Source: Pseudomonadota bacterium
Lineage (GTDB): Bacteria > Pseudomonadota > Alphaproteobacteria > Rhizobiales > Xanthobacteraceae
Direction: 5' to 3'
DNA: 10,339 nt
Assembly: GCA_023390695.1 (NCBI GenBank)
Contig: JAEWCJ010000038.1
Coordinates: forward strand, 1-10,339
The position numbers were made by a program, and so were the translations under genes. Shown piece by piece: positions 1-6,857 of this stretch; position 1 is the stretch's first letter, and each line of letters begins with the position of its first letter. Below the pieces are notes generated by a model. The model had not been told where the DNA came from. It ran no database searches and saw only the letters and a program-made list of their open reading frames with translations.

Positions 1-420
1 CTTCTCCACCTTGTAGGTGCGGCTGATCAGATATTGCGCGGTCATGCCTTTCAGCATCATGCCGGCGGCCTGTTCGTAGGAGATGTCGTCGGGCAGCTTG
101 ACGACCCGCTCCGCCGGCAACAGCCGCTCCGCCGAATAGCCTCCAAGCGCCACCACATAGGCGACGCGATCGCCGACCTTGAGATCGGTGACGCCGGGGC
201 CCACCGCGATCACCTCGCCCGCCCCTTCATTGCCGGCGACGAACGGCATGCCGACCGGCGAGGGGTACATCCCCATGCGGAAATAGGTGTCGATGTAATT
301 GACCCCGCAGGCATGCTGCTTGATCCGGATCTGCCCCTGGCCGGGTGCCGCGACCTCGATATCCTCAAAGGTGAGCACTTCCGGCCCGCCATGCTTATGA
401 ACCCGGACCGCTGCAACCAT
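1..420 (-). CDS. qor: NADPH:quinone oxidoreductase, QorA type, N-terminal part (cut by left window edge)
   Basis: The first 140 residues of a medium-chain dehydrogenase/reductase are present; the NADPH-binding half lies beyond the window. The opening HKHGGPEVL (residues 8-16), GVNYIDTYFRMG (39-50), the GNEGAGEV turn (63-70), KVGDRVAY (81-88) and EQAAGMMLKGMTAQYL (116-131) are the hallmarks of zinc-free quinone oxidoreductases such as E. coli QorA. Members reduce quinones in the cytoplasm, using NADPH. The start is well supported: GGAGG (427-431) sits 6 nt before the ATG. The gene is the last visible member of a minus-strand run (hydrolase, terC, SDR, qor), but the 106-bp gap to the SDR and an operator-like palindrome within it suggest it also has its own promoter. 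Family assignment is firm. The substrate cannot be read from the sequence. Confidence 0.9.
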   Translation of the reverse strand, partial: MVAAVRVHKHGGPEVLTFEDIEVAAPGQGQIRIKQHACGVNYIDTYFRMGMYPSPVGMPFVAGNEGAGEVIAVGPGVTDLKVGDRVAYVVALGGYSAERLLPAERVVKLPDDISYEQAAGMMLKGMTAQYLISRTYKVEK

Positions 421-445
421 TTTATTCCTCCATCTAATTGAAATT

Positions 446-463
446 ACACACAGAACGGTGTGT
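446..463. promoter_or_regulatory. candidate operator: 18-bp imperfect palindrome upstream of qor
   Basis: ACACACAGAACGGTGTGT is symmetric at 14 of 18 positions, with six outer pairs in a row on each side. It lies about 26-43 nt upstream of the qor start, where a promoter would be. Size and symmetry fit a dimeric repressor of the TetR or MarR kind, both common for quinone reductases, but no regulator gene is visible in the window. It could also form a short RNA hairpin with a 6-nt loop; no T-run follows, so it is not a terminator. I could not identify convincing -35/-10 boxes. Confidence 0.4.
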
Positions 464-526
464 TTGATTTGTCGGCAATGACCGCGGCGCGATCATAGGG
501 GGTGCCCGTGAAGACGCAAGCGGGCG

Positions 527-1267
527 CTAACGGCCACCGGCCACGCGCAGGATGGTCCCCGTCGTATAGGCCGAGGCGTCGGAAAGCAGGAACAGGATGG
601 CCTCCGCCACCTCCTCCGCCGTCCCCGCGCGGCCCAGCGGCAACTGGCCGGCGACCCGCGCCAGCCGTCCGGGTTCGTGGATCTCCGTATCGATGGAGCC
701 GGGCGAGACGGCATTGACCCGGATGCCGTCGCGGCCCAGCTCCTGTGCGAGGCCGACCGTCATGGAATCGACGGCGCCCTTGCTGGCTGCGTACCAGACA
801 TATTCGCCGGCCGCGCCCAGGGTCGAGGCCACCGACGACAGCAGCACGATGGCGCCGCCCTTGCCGCCATGCTGCGTCGAGATGCGCGGGATGGCGTAAC
901 GCACCGACAACAGGGCACCGAGCACATTGACGTCGAGCGCATTGCGGATGGTCTGCGTATCGACGGCTTCCATGCGGGAATTCTTGCCGGTGACTCCGCT
1001 GTTGTAGACGAGATGCGTCAGGCGCCCGAGCCCGCCATCCACGGTTGCGAACATGCGTGCGATGTCGTCTTCGTTGGCCATGTCGCCCTGAACGGCGATC
1101 GCCTTGCCGCCGGCGGCGGCAATGGCGCCGACCACATCGCCGGCCGCTGTCTTGTCGCTCTTGTAGTTCACCGCCACGGCATAGCCGCGCTTGGCCGCCA
1201 GCCTGCAAGTCGCCGCTCCGATGCCCCGGCTGCCGCCGGTAACCAGCAATACCTTTTCGTTGCTCAT
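527..1267 (-). CDS. short-chain dehydrogenase/reductase, YgfF-like
   Basis: A 246-residue classical SDR, the usual length, and cytosolic with no signal or membrane segment. The Rossmann nucleotide-binding motif TGGSRGIG is at 10-17, the acidic GD at 61-62, the structural Asn at 114, catalytic Ser 145 and the YAASK motif (Tyr 159, Lys 163). The spacing between Ser and Tyr is 14, one more than typical, as I recall for E. coli YgfF. The block SSVASTLGAAGEYVWYAASK and the C-terminal AGGR also match that subgroup. The NNAG motif is replaced by YNSG (88-91). The subgroup oxidises or reduces an alcohol/ketone with NAD(P); the natural substrate is not known to me. Its ATG overlaps the terC stop in an ATGA arrangement, so the two are probably translationally coupled. 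Family is certain, substrate is open. Confidence 0.92.
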   Translation of the reverse strand: MSNEKVLLVTGGSRGIGAATCRLAAKRGYAVAVNYKSDKTAAGDVVGAIAAAGGKAIAVQGDMANEDDIARMFATVDGGLGRLTHLVYNSGVTGKNSRMEAVDTQTIRNALDVNVLGALLSVRYAIPRISTQHGGKGGAIVLLSSVASTLGAAGEYVWYAASKGAVDSMTVGLAQELGRDGIRVNAVSPGSIDTEIHEPGRLARVAGQLPLGRAGTAEEVAEAILFLLSDASAYTTGTILRVAGGR

Positions 1268-2004
1268 TTTGTTTTTTCCGTCCGCAGCCGATTTCGTTTT
1301 TTGCGCAATGCCATGATGTTAAAGGCTTCGACCGCCGCCGCGAAAGCCATGGCGAAGTAAATATAGCCGCGCGGAATATGGACTTCGAAGCCGTCGGCCA
1401 CCAGCGCGACGCCGATCAGAAGGAGGAAGGCGAGCGCCAGCATCTTGGTGGTCGGATGCCGGTTGACGAAATCGCTGACCGGGCCCGACGCCACATACAT
1501 GACGCCGATGGCAATGACGACGGCCGCCACCATCACCTCGATATCCTCCGCCATGCCGATCGCGGTGATGATGGAATCCAGCGAGAAGACGAGGTCGATC
1601 ACGATGAGCTGGACGATCGCAAAACCGAAGGACGCGGCGGCCACTGAGGGCTGATGTTCCTCATCCTGGCCTTCCACCTCGGCGTGGATTTCGTGCACGC
1701 CCTTCGCGAGCAGAAACAGGCCGCCGCCGACCAGGATCAGATCGCGCCAGGATACGTCGCGCCCGAATACTTCCAGGATCGGCGCGGTCAATCCCATGAC
1801 CCAAGTCAGGGTCATCAGCAGCGCAATGCGGAAAAGGAGTGCGAGGCTCAGCCCGATCTGGCGGGCCAGCTTCTTGCGGTTTTCAGGAAGCCGTCCGACC
1901 AGGATGGAAATGAAGATGATATTATCAATGCCGAGAACGATCTCCAGCACGGTCAGTGTGATCAGCGCTGCCCAAGCGTGCGGATCCGTCAGCAATTCGA
2001 GCAT
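1264..2004 (-). CDS. TerC family integral membrane protein
   Basis: A 246-residue polytopic inner-membrane protein with about seven predicted membrane segments (roughly 11-32, 51-77, 87-104, 125-150, 156-177, 189-206, 212-232) and a basic C-terminal tail. The paired family motifs with membrane-buried acidic residues are clear: EIVLGIDNIIFIS (21-33) and IDLVFSLDSI (136-145). The TerC family includes E. coli Alx and YoaE/YgdQ relatives; members have been linked to manganese efflux and metal loading of exported proteins, so metal-ion transport is the best guess. A GGGAG ribosome binding site precedes the ATG. No yybP-ykoY manganese riboswitch is recognisable in the 77-nt gap upstream, although such elements precede many terC genes. 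It overlaps the following SDR by 4 bp. The tellurite-resistance name is historical and should not be inferred here. Confidence 0.92.
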   Translation of the reverse strand: MLELLTDPHAWAALITLTVLEIVLGIDNIIFISILVGRLPENRKKLARQIGLSLALLFRIALLMTLTWVMGLTAPILEVFGRDVSWRDLILVGGGLFLLAKGVHEIHAEVEGQDEEHQPSVAAASFGFAIVQLIVIDLVFSLDSIITAIGMAEDIEVMVAAVVIAIGVMYVASGPVSDFVNRHPTTKMLALAFLLLIGVALVADGFEVHIPRGYIYFAMAFAAAVEAFNIMALRKKRNRLRTEKTK

Positions 2005-2059
2005 ATCGGACTCCCGAGACTACGGCTCACATTGGCTTGCGAAGGACACAACGTCGCGT

Positions 2060-2086
2060 CATGATTCTGGTTCAGACGAATTCATG
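2060..2086 (-). other. weak stem-loop between the hydrolase and terC
   Basis: CATGA (2060-2064) pairs with TCATG (2082-2086), and TCTG (2066-2069) with CAGA (2073-2076) around a GTT loop; an asymmetric interior loop separates the two stems. It covers the stop codon of the hydrolase gene. No T-run follows in the minus direction, so it is not a standard terminator. It could be an mRNA-processing or attenuation hairpin, or chance. Confidence 0.25.
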
Positions 2087-2900
2087 AGGCAACCTCGGTC
2101 AGGATATTTGCGATCAGGGGATTGACGAGATCGGGTCGCGAAAGCGGCGCCATGTGTCCGCCCTCGGCAAGTTCGTGCAGGCGCCAAGGGCGGTGCGTTT
2201 GCATGAGCAGCGATGCGACGGCATGCGTCGGGCGACGGGTATCGGCCGCGCGCAGGAGGTGAACCGGAGCCGGAATATTACCCCAGTCCGGCAATGGCCG
2301 CGACAGCGCGATGACTGCGTCCCATTCATGCAGGACATTCGGCAGCATCATGCGCAGCCCGGCCTTGCGCTCCTCCGGCATTGCGGACCAGGAGCCGGTG
2401 CCGGACCAGTAATCGATAAACAATTCGCCGGCGCGGTCCCATTGCCCCGTGGTGCCGAGCGCCTGATAGCGCATGGAGAGTTCGTGGATTTCAGTAAATG
2501 CGTCGGCGGGGCCATGCGTCCTGAGCAGCGAAAACAGGATCGGTTCGAAAGCGATCACGGCGCGCAGCCGTATGCCCAAGTGCAGCGCAGTCTCCAGCGC
2601 CACGGCGCCGCCCAGCGAATGCCCGACCAGGGTGACGGGTTCGTCAAGCTGCGAAACGACGGCCGCGACCAGTCCGGCCTGATCGGCCAGCGTCTGCCGG
2701 GCGTCAGCCGGCCACGGTGAGGTCCCGCCATAGCCACACAGGTTGACCGCCAGCACGCGGTAGCCGCCCTGCAACTCCTCAACAAGGCGCCGCCATTGGC
2801 GCAATCCGCTGGCAGAACTGTGCAGCAGGACGACAACAGGCCCGGCGCCCGCCGCCAGATATTCAACCTCGAAACCGCCCGCCTTGATCTGCCGCATCAT
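2082..2900 (-). CDS. alpha/beta hydrolase fold protein
   Basis: A 272-residue cytosolic hydrolase of normal length. The nucleophile elbow is GHSLGG (93-98) with Ser 95. The oxyanion-hole strand VVVLLHSSASG is at 22-32, the conserved GYRVLAVNLCGYGGTS at 46-61, the probable acid Asp 220 in the LLRAADTR turn, and the catalytic His 249 in EGGHM. Residues about 120-205 form the cap. The reaction is ester, lactone or similar hydrolysis; the substrate cannot be named. The reading frame stays open up to 3026, but that extension would cross the divergent promoter region and overlap the FAD gene start. I therefore choose the ATG at 2900, just before the first conserved strand; ATG 2897 is equally possible. 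No clear Shine-Dalgarno sequence precedes either. The gene heads the minus-strand run that continues to terC 77 bp away. Confidence 0.88.
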   Translation of the reverse strand: MMRQIKAGGFEVEYLAAGAGPVVVLLHSSASGLRQWRRLVEELQGGYRVLAVNLCGYGGTSPWPADARQTLADQAGLVAAVVSQLDEPVTLVGHSLGGAVALETALHLGIRLRAVIAFEPILFSLLRTHGPADAFTEIHELSMRYQALGTTGQWDRAGELFIDYWSGTGSWSAMPEERKAGLRMMLPNVLHEWDAVIALSRPLPDWGNIPAPVHLLRAADTRRPTHAVASLLMQTHRPWRLHELAEGGHMAPLSRPDLVNPLIANILTEVAS

Positions 2901-2903
2901 GTC

Positions 2904-2953
2904 GTTCGCAATTTCTTTCAAAGAGTAAGCATAAGTCCTTGGGAAATGCGAAC
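2904..2953. promoter_or_regulatory. interrupted inverted repeat in the hydrolase/monooxygenase divergent region
   Basis: GTTCGCAATTTC (2904-2915) and GAAATGCGAAC (2943-2953) are reverse complements apart from one extra base, separated by 27 nt of AT-richer sequence. One arm ends 3 bp before the hydrolase ATG, and the other lies 60 bp before the monooxygenase ATG, so a protein bound here could affect both genes. The centre-to-centre distance of about 39 bp is near four helical turns. As RNA it would form an 11-bp stem with one bulged base and a 27-nt loop in the hydrolase leader. It may be an operator pair, an RNA element, or chance. Confidence 0.4.
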
Positions 2954-3013
2954 GGCCAGCGAATTGCTCGCCAGTCCTTGCCGAAGGCGCTAGAAGGCCG
3001 TGAGGATAGAGAC

Positions 3014-4228
3014 ATGACCGAGGCAAAAGAAATCGTTGGGGACGTGGTCGTGGTGGGCGCGGGACCTGCGGGCCTGACCGCAGCCGTCGCGCTGGCGGAG
3101 GCCGGCCTGAACACCATTCTGGTGGCCAACGCGCCTCCCGCGGACAATCGCACCACTGCCCTGCTCTCGAGTTCAGTGACAGCGCTTGAGACGCTCGGCG
3201 TGTGGGACCTCTGCAGTGCCCAGGCCGCCCCTCTGCGCACCCTGCGGTTGGTCGACGATACGGCCCGGCTGCTGCGCGCGCCCGAGGCGAGATTCGAAGC
3301 GCATGAAATCGACCTCGCGGCCTTCGCTTACAATATCGAGAACCGCCACCTCATCGAAGCCCTGGAAAAACGGCTCTCCGGTCTCCCGGCCCTGACCCGC
3401 ATCCGCGCCGACGCGGTCGCCGTCGATCTCCTGCCGCAGCATGTGGTCGTGCGCACCAAGGACGGGCATAGCGTCCAGGCGTCCGTCATCGTCGCCGCCG
3501 ACGGTGCGCGCTCGATATGCCGGATGGCGGCCGGCATCGAAACGCGCGGCTGGAGCTATCCGCAGACGGCGCTGACATTCACGGTGGCCCACACCCGTCC
3601 GCATCACGAGATCTCGACGGAATTCCACACCGAGCACGGCCCCTTCACCACGGTGCCGCTGCCCGGGTTGCGGTCGAGCATCGTCTGCGTCGTCGATCCC
3701 GGCGAGGCCGAATATTTGAAGGACCTCTCCGGCGCGGCATTGAATGCGGAGATCGAGAGACGTTCGCATTCCATTCTAGGCAAGGTTTCCGCCGAGCCGG
3801 GCCACGGCGCCTTTCCGCTGGCCGCGGAGACCGCGCAAGTGTTTGCCGCGCGGCGCGTCATGCTGGTGGGGGAAGCCGCACACCGCATCCCGCCGATTGG
3901 GGCGCAGGGCCTCAACCTTGGACTGCGCGACGCCGCAACCATCGGCGAACTGGTCGTGGCAGCCAGGCAGCGCGGCCAGGATATCGGCTCCGACGAGATC
4001 ATGACCCGCTACGAGAATCTGCGGCGCGCGGATGTGAGCAGCCGCACCTTTGCCGTCGACCTGCTCAACCGCTCGCTGCTTTCGGGGTTGCTGCCGCTGC
4101 AGGGCGCGCGCGGCCTCGGCCTTTATCTGATGAACAATGTCGGGCCGTTGCGGCGGGCGCTGATGCGCGAAGGCGTGGCGCCGGCGGCGGCGTTGCCGCG
4201 TCTCATGCGCGGCGAGGCGCTGGCCTAG
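3014..4228 (+). CDS. FAD-dependent monooxygenase, UbiH/UbiF/COQ6 family
   Basis: A 404-residue aromatic-ring hydroxylase of the class A flavoprotein type. The FAD-binding GAGPAG is at 15-20 in the first strand-turn-helix, the ADGARS (DG) motif at 162-167, and the second FAD/ribityl motif VGEAAHRIPPIGAQGLNLGLRD at 285-306. The PPIGAQGLNLGLRDA block identifies the ubiquinone-hydroxylase subfamily over phenol or salicylate hydroxylases. Likely role: an NAD(P)H- and oxygen-dependent hydroxylation of the ubiquinone ring at the inner membrane. Which position (UbiH, UbiF or the alphaproteobacterial UbiL type) cannot be decided here. The motif carries Glu 287 instead of the common Asp (GDAAH), which I recall as usual in Rhizobiales. 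The frame opens at 2939, but I choose ATG 3014 because the FAD-binding strand starts about 10 residues later and GAGGAT precedes it. No other ubi gene is adjacent. Confidence 0.88.
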   Translation: MTEAKEIVGDVVVVGAGPAGLTAAVALAEAGLNTILVANAPPADNRTTALLSSSVTALETLGVWDLCSAQAAPLRTLRLVDDTARLLRAPEARFEAHEIDLAAFAYNIENRHLIEALEKRLSGLPALTRIRADAVAVDLLPQHVVVRTKDGHSVQASVIVAADGARSICRMAAGIETRGWSYPQTALTFTVAHTRPHHEISTEFHTEHGPFTTVPLPGLRSSIVCVVDPGEAEYLKDLSGAALNAEIERRSHSILGKVSAEPGHGAFPLAAETAQVFAARRVMLVGEAAHRIPPIGAQGLNLGLRDAATIGELVVAARQRGQDIGSDEIMTRYENLRRADVSSRTFAVDLLNRSLLSGLLPLQGARGLGLYLMNNVGPLRRALMREGVAPAAALPRLMRGEALA

Positions 4229-4267
4229 CCTGCGCGATGGCGCGAACTTGCCCCGTCGTCGCAGCGT

Positions 4268-5224
4268 TCAGAAAAGCTGCAGCGGCAGCAATCCTGCTTT
4301 TACCAGCCACATGACCGTGGTCAGCGTGAATACCGAAAGAACCGTGCCGATCAGCACCGCACTCGACGCCTGCTCCACCCAGCAATCGTATTGCCGCGCC
4401 AGAATGAACACGTTCAGGGCCGGCGGCAGCGCCGCCATCAGCACCGCCGCGTAGACCCAGGTCTGCGGAAAGGGACCGAGCAGCGACAGGATCGCGAGCA
4501 CGATGATCGGGTGCAGCGTCAGCTTGACCAGCACGATGACCGGCACTTCCCGCGGCATCCGCTGCATCGGCCGCAACGCCACGGTCACGCCGAGCACGAA
4601 CAAGGCGCAGGGCGCGGCGGCATTCTGGAGGAATTGCATCAGCCGGTCGAGCGCAACCGGCGGCTCGAAATGCAGGGCCGCCGACACGACCCCCAGCACG
4701 GTCGCGACAATGAAGGGATGCAGGACGATGCGCTTGAGGACCAATAGCGCATTCTCGGCGAAGCTTTTCTTGTCGGGGCCGGCCAGAGCCATTAGGAACG
4801 GCACCAGCGAGAACAGCAGGATGCTGTCAAAGCAGAAGATCAGCGCCACCGGCGCGGCCGCCTCCGCCCCGAGGGTCGAGAGCGCCAGCCCCGGTCCCAT
4901 ATAGCCGATATTGCCATAGCCGCCGGCAAGGCCGGCAATGGTCGCGTTCTGCAGGCGGTCGCGTGCCAGCAGGCTGATCGCAAAGGCGATGGCAAAGGCG
5001 ACCGCCGTGGCCAGCGAGGTGCCCACCACGTAGGACAGCCGGGTCAGTTCCTCGAGCGGCGTCTGCGCCACGATCCGGTAGAACAGGCAGGGCAAGGCCA
5101 CGTAGATGATGAAGAAGTTCATCCAGGCCAGCCCGGTATCCGGAATGCGCTGCAGCTTTCCGCAGGCAAAGCCGAGAAAGATCAGCCCGAAATAGGGAAG
5201 CGCGAGATTGAGGACGTCGATCAT
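4268..5224 (-). CDS. AEC family (auxin efflux carrier-like) transporter
   Basis: A 318-residue hydrophobic inner-membrane protein of the usual family length, with about ten membrane segments in two halves joined by a loop near 150-165. The signature glycine/asparagine motif [13 protein letters not shown] is at 101-113, in the crossover helix of the first half, and [16 protein letters not shown] is at 265-280 in the second. Bacterial AEC proteins are secondary carriers for organic anions; MdcF-type members are linked to malonate and others to malate. The substrate is not readable, but the divergently transcribed neighbour is a malyl-CoA-type lyase, which favours a dicarboxylate or hydroxyacid. 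ATG 5224 opens directly on the first membrane helix, with GGGA a few bases upstream. It converges on the FAD gene with a 39-bp gap and no obvious terminator. Confidence 0.9.
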   Translation of the reverse strand: MIDVLNLALPYFGLIFLGFACGKLQRIPDTGLAWMNFFIIYVALPCLFYRIVAQTPLEELTRLSYVVGTSLATAVAFAIAFAISLLARDRLQNATIAGLAGGYGNIGYMGPGLALSTLGAEAAAPVALIFCFDSILLFSLVPFLMALAGPDKKSFAENALLVLKRIVLHPFIVATVLGVVSAALHFEPPVALDRLMQFLQNAAAPCALFVLGVTVALRPMQRMPREVPVIVLVKLTLHPIIVLAILSLLGPFPQTWVYAAVLMAALPPALNVFILARQYDCWVEQASSAVLIGTVLSVFTLTTVMWLVKAGLLPLQLF

Positions 5225-5375
5225 CGAATCCCGTCGCTGGCGGGCTGAATGGCTTTCCGTTTGCTATCGGGCACGCCGTCCGCGGTCAATCGCGGCCATA
5301 AGTCTGGCTTGGCGGACGCACCGGCTTGCTCTAAGCCGAAAACAGGCCCTTCCGCGACTGACCGAAGATCTTCCC
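5225..5375. promoter_or_regulatory. divergent promoter region of the AEC carrier and CoA-ester lyase
   Basis: This 151-bp gap must hold both promoters. It contains several short inverted repeats: CCGCG/CGCGG (5280-5284 and 5291-5295, 6-nt loop), GTCCGC/GCGGAC (5278-5283 and 5312-5317) and CGGCTT/AAGCCG (5322-5327 and 5333-5338, 5-nt loop). GGCTTG is also directly repeated 17 bp apart (5306 and 5323). The overlap of the first two means they cannot all form at once. A LysR- or GntR-type regulator would be plausible, but I cannot assign a known site, and convincing sigma-70 boxes are not visible. Confidence 0.35.
5364..5373 (+). promoter_or_regulatory. 10-bp palindrome at the ribosome binding site of the lyase gene
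   Basis: GAAGATCTTC is a perfect palindrome ending 2 nt before the ATG at 5376. The only Shine-Dalgarno-like bases for this gene (GAAGA) are inside it. It could be a protein-binding site. As RNA it is too tight to fold alone but could pair between two transcripts. It may equally be chance. Confidence 0.25.
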
Positions 5376-6416
5376 ATGAAGCTTCCGCGCCAGTTCTACA
5401 AGCCGCTCGCCGTCGGCGCCCCTGCCCCGATGCGGGATCTGCCGGTCCGGCTCGAGCGCATGATCCATTTCGTGCCGCCGCATCTGGAGAAGATCCGGGC
5501 CAAGGTGCCGCAGCTCGTCAACGACGTCGACGTCGTTCTCGGCAATCTGGAGGATGCCATCCCCGCCGACGCCAAGGATGCCGCGCGCCAGGGCTTCATC
5601 GCCATGGCGCGGGAGACCGATTTCGGCGCAACCGGACTATGGACGCGCATCAATGCGCTCAATTCGCCCTGGGTGCTGGACGATCTCACCGAGATCGTCG
5701 CTGCGGTCGGCAACAAGCTCGATGTGATCATGGTGCCCAAGGTGGATGGCGAATGGGACATCCACTATCTCGACCAGCTGCTGGCGCAGCTCGAGGCAAG
5801 GCACGCGGTGACAAAGCCGATCCTGTTGCATGCCATTCTGGAAACGGCGGAAGGCGTGAAGAACGTCGAGACGATTGCCGCCGCCTCACCGCGCATGCAG
5901 GGCATCAGTCTGGGGCCGGCCGATCTCGCCGCCTCGCGGGCGATGAAGACCACGCGCGTCGGCGGCGGGCATCCGGACTACAGGGTGCTGGCCGATGCGG
6001 ACGGCGACGAACCGCGCGCCGCGTATCAGCAGGACCTGTGGCATTACACGCTCGGCAAAATGGTGGATGCCTGCGCGGCCGCCGGCATCAAGCCATTCTA
6101 TGGTCCGTTCGGAGATTTTGCCGATCCCGCCGCCTGCGAGGCCCAGTTCCGCAATGCCTTTCTCATGGGCTGCGCCGGGGCCTGGTCGCTGCACCCCTCG
6201 CAGGTCGAGATCGCCAAACGGGTTTTCTCGCCCGATCCGCGCGATGTCGCCTTTGCCGGCAAGATCCTCGCGGCCATGCCGGACGGCACCGGCGCGGTGA
6301 TGATCGACGGCAAGATGCAGGACGATGCGACCTGGAAGCAGGCCAAGGTGGTGGTCGATCTGGCCCGCCTGGTGGCCGCCAAGGATCCGGCGATGGCCGC
6401 AATCTACGGCGTTTGA
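5376..6416 (+). CDS. mcl: CoA-ester lyase, malyl-CoA/beta-methylmalyl-CoA/citramalyl-CoA lyase type (HpcH/HpaI-CitE superfamily)
   Basis: A 346-residue cytosolic TIM-barrel lyase. GNLEDAI (56-62), the [11 protein letters not shown] segment with the CoA/phosphate-contacting Arg 91, and the magnesium ligands Glu 156 (LETAEG) and Asp 183 (GPADLA) are the CitE-family active-site features. C-terminal blocks such as CEAQFRNAF and [16 protein letters not shown] fit the longer malyl-CoA lyases. From memory, the N-terminus ([19 protein letters not shown]) and the [14 protein letters not shown] and QQDLWHYT blocks match the trifunctional Chloroflexus aurantiacus enzyme of the 3-hydroxypropionate bicycle, about 348 residues, rather than Rhodobacter/Methylobacterium Mcl1. 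Expected reaction: reversible cleavage of malyl-CoA or related CoA esters to glyoxylate or pyruvate plus an acyl-CoA. The frame opens at 5208, but that stretch overlaps the AEC gene start and is not conserved, so ATG 5376 is chosen. Confidence 0.88.
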   Translation: MKLPRQFYKPLAVGAPAPMRDLPVRLERMIHFVPPHLEKIRAKVPQLVNDVDVVLGNLEDAIPADAKDAARQGFIAMARETDFGATGLWTRINALNSPWVLDDLTEIVAAVGNKLDVIMVPKVDGEWDIHYLDQLLAQLEARHAVTKPILLHAILETAEGVKNVETIAAASPRMQGISLGPADLAASRAMKTTRVGGGHPDYRVLADADGDEPRAAYQQDLWHYTLGKMVDACAAAGIKPFYGPFGDFADPAACEAQFRNAFLMGCAGAWSLHPSQVEIAKRVFSPDPRDVAFAGKILAAMPDGTGAVMIDGKMQDDATWKQAKVVVDLARLVAAKDPAMAAIYGV

Positions 6417-6458
6417 CCGCTGGTACTGCCACAATTTTCCGCTATGTAAGCAGGCATC

Positions 6459-6830
6459 ATGCCCAAGCCCCTACAGCCCAAGACTGACGACAGACCGGAC
6501 CTCAGGTCGCGGGTCGCAAAATTTAAGATCGGACAGGTGGTCAAACACCGGATTTTTCCGTTCCGCGGCGTCGTGTTCGATATCGACCCGGTTTTTGACA
6601 ACACCGAGGAATGGTGGCTGTCGATTCCCGAGGATATCCGGCCTAGCAAGGACCAGCCTTTCTATCACCTGTTCGCCGAGAACGCGGAAACCGAATACGT
6701 CGCCTATGTCTCGGAACAGAACCTGCTGCCGGACAATTCCAGCGAGCCGATCCGGCATCCCCAGGTAGCCGAAGAGTTCATCAAGGACGCCAAGGGCGGC
6801 TATCGTCCGCGCGCCTTCATCATCAACTGA
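6459..6830 (+). CDS. hspQ: heat shock protein HspQ (YccV-like hemimethylated-DNA-binding domain)
   Basis: A 123-residue protein. The HspQ/YccV domain starts at residue 22 with FKIGQVVKHRIFPFRGVVFD and continues DIDPVFDN (41-48), EEWWLSIP (50-57), QPFYHLF (66-72) and YVAYVSEQNLLPD (80-92). E. coli HspQ is a small soluble protein that promotes degradation of a mutant DnaA and acts as an adaptor and specificity factor for Lon protease; some relatives bind hemimethylated DNA. The first 20 residues are a basic, non-conserved extension, and the tail from 93 is an alpha-type addition. It follows the lyase gene by 42 bp, with TTGACC across the lyase stop as a possible -35 but no well-spaced -10. AGCAGG provides a weak ribosome binding site. 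A strong terminator follows. Confidence 0.93.
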   Translation: MPKPLQPKTDDRPDLRSRVAKFKIGQVVKHRIFPFRGVVFDIDPVFDNTEEWWLSIPEDIRPSKDQPFYHLFAENAETEYVAYVSEQNLLPDNSSEPIRHPQVAEEFIKDAKGGYRPRAFIIN

Positions 6831-6857
6831 ACGCTCACCTGCGAACGATCAGAAATA

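Noticed and set aside
444..1208. 254-residue minus-strand ORF overlapping the SDR
   Set aside because: It is Arg/Gly-rich with no domain and lies in another frame of the clear SDR gene; an artefact of high GC.
677..1360. 227-residue plus-strand ORF antisense to the SDR and terC
   Set aside because: Its His/Arg/Asp/Gly-rich composition is typical of the antisense frame of a GC-rich gene, and it spans two well-supported minus-strand genes.
2005..2081. yybP-ykoY manganese riboswitch upstream of terC
   Set aside because: The gap is only 77 nt and I could not find the conserved riboswitch core; only a weak hairpin is present.
2901..3026. 42-residue N-terminal extension of the hydrolase
   Set aside because: It would cover the divergent promoter region and overlap the monooxygenase start, and it precedes the first conserved strand of the fold.
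3517..4314. 265-residue plus-strand ORF inside the FAD monooxygenase gene
   Set aside because: It is a shifted frame of the monooxygenase, Arg/Ala/Gly-rich, with no family motif.
5208..5375. 56-residue N-terminal extension of the lyase
   Set aside because: It overlaps the start of the divergent AEC gene, is Arg-rich and has no match to the family, whose members begin near ATG 5376.
5249..6487. 412-residue ORF overlapping the CoA-ester lyase
   Set aside because: It is a shifted frame of the lyase; the lyase frame holds all active-site motifs.
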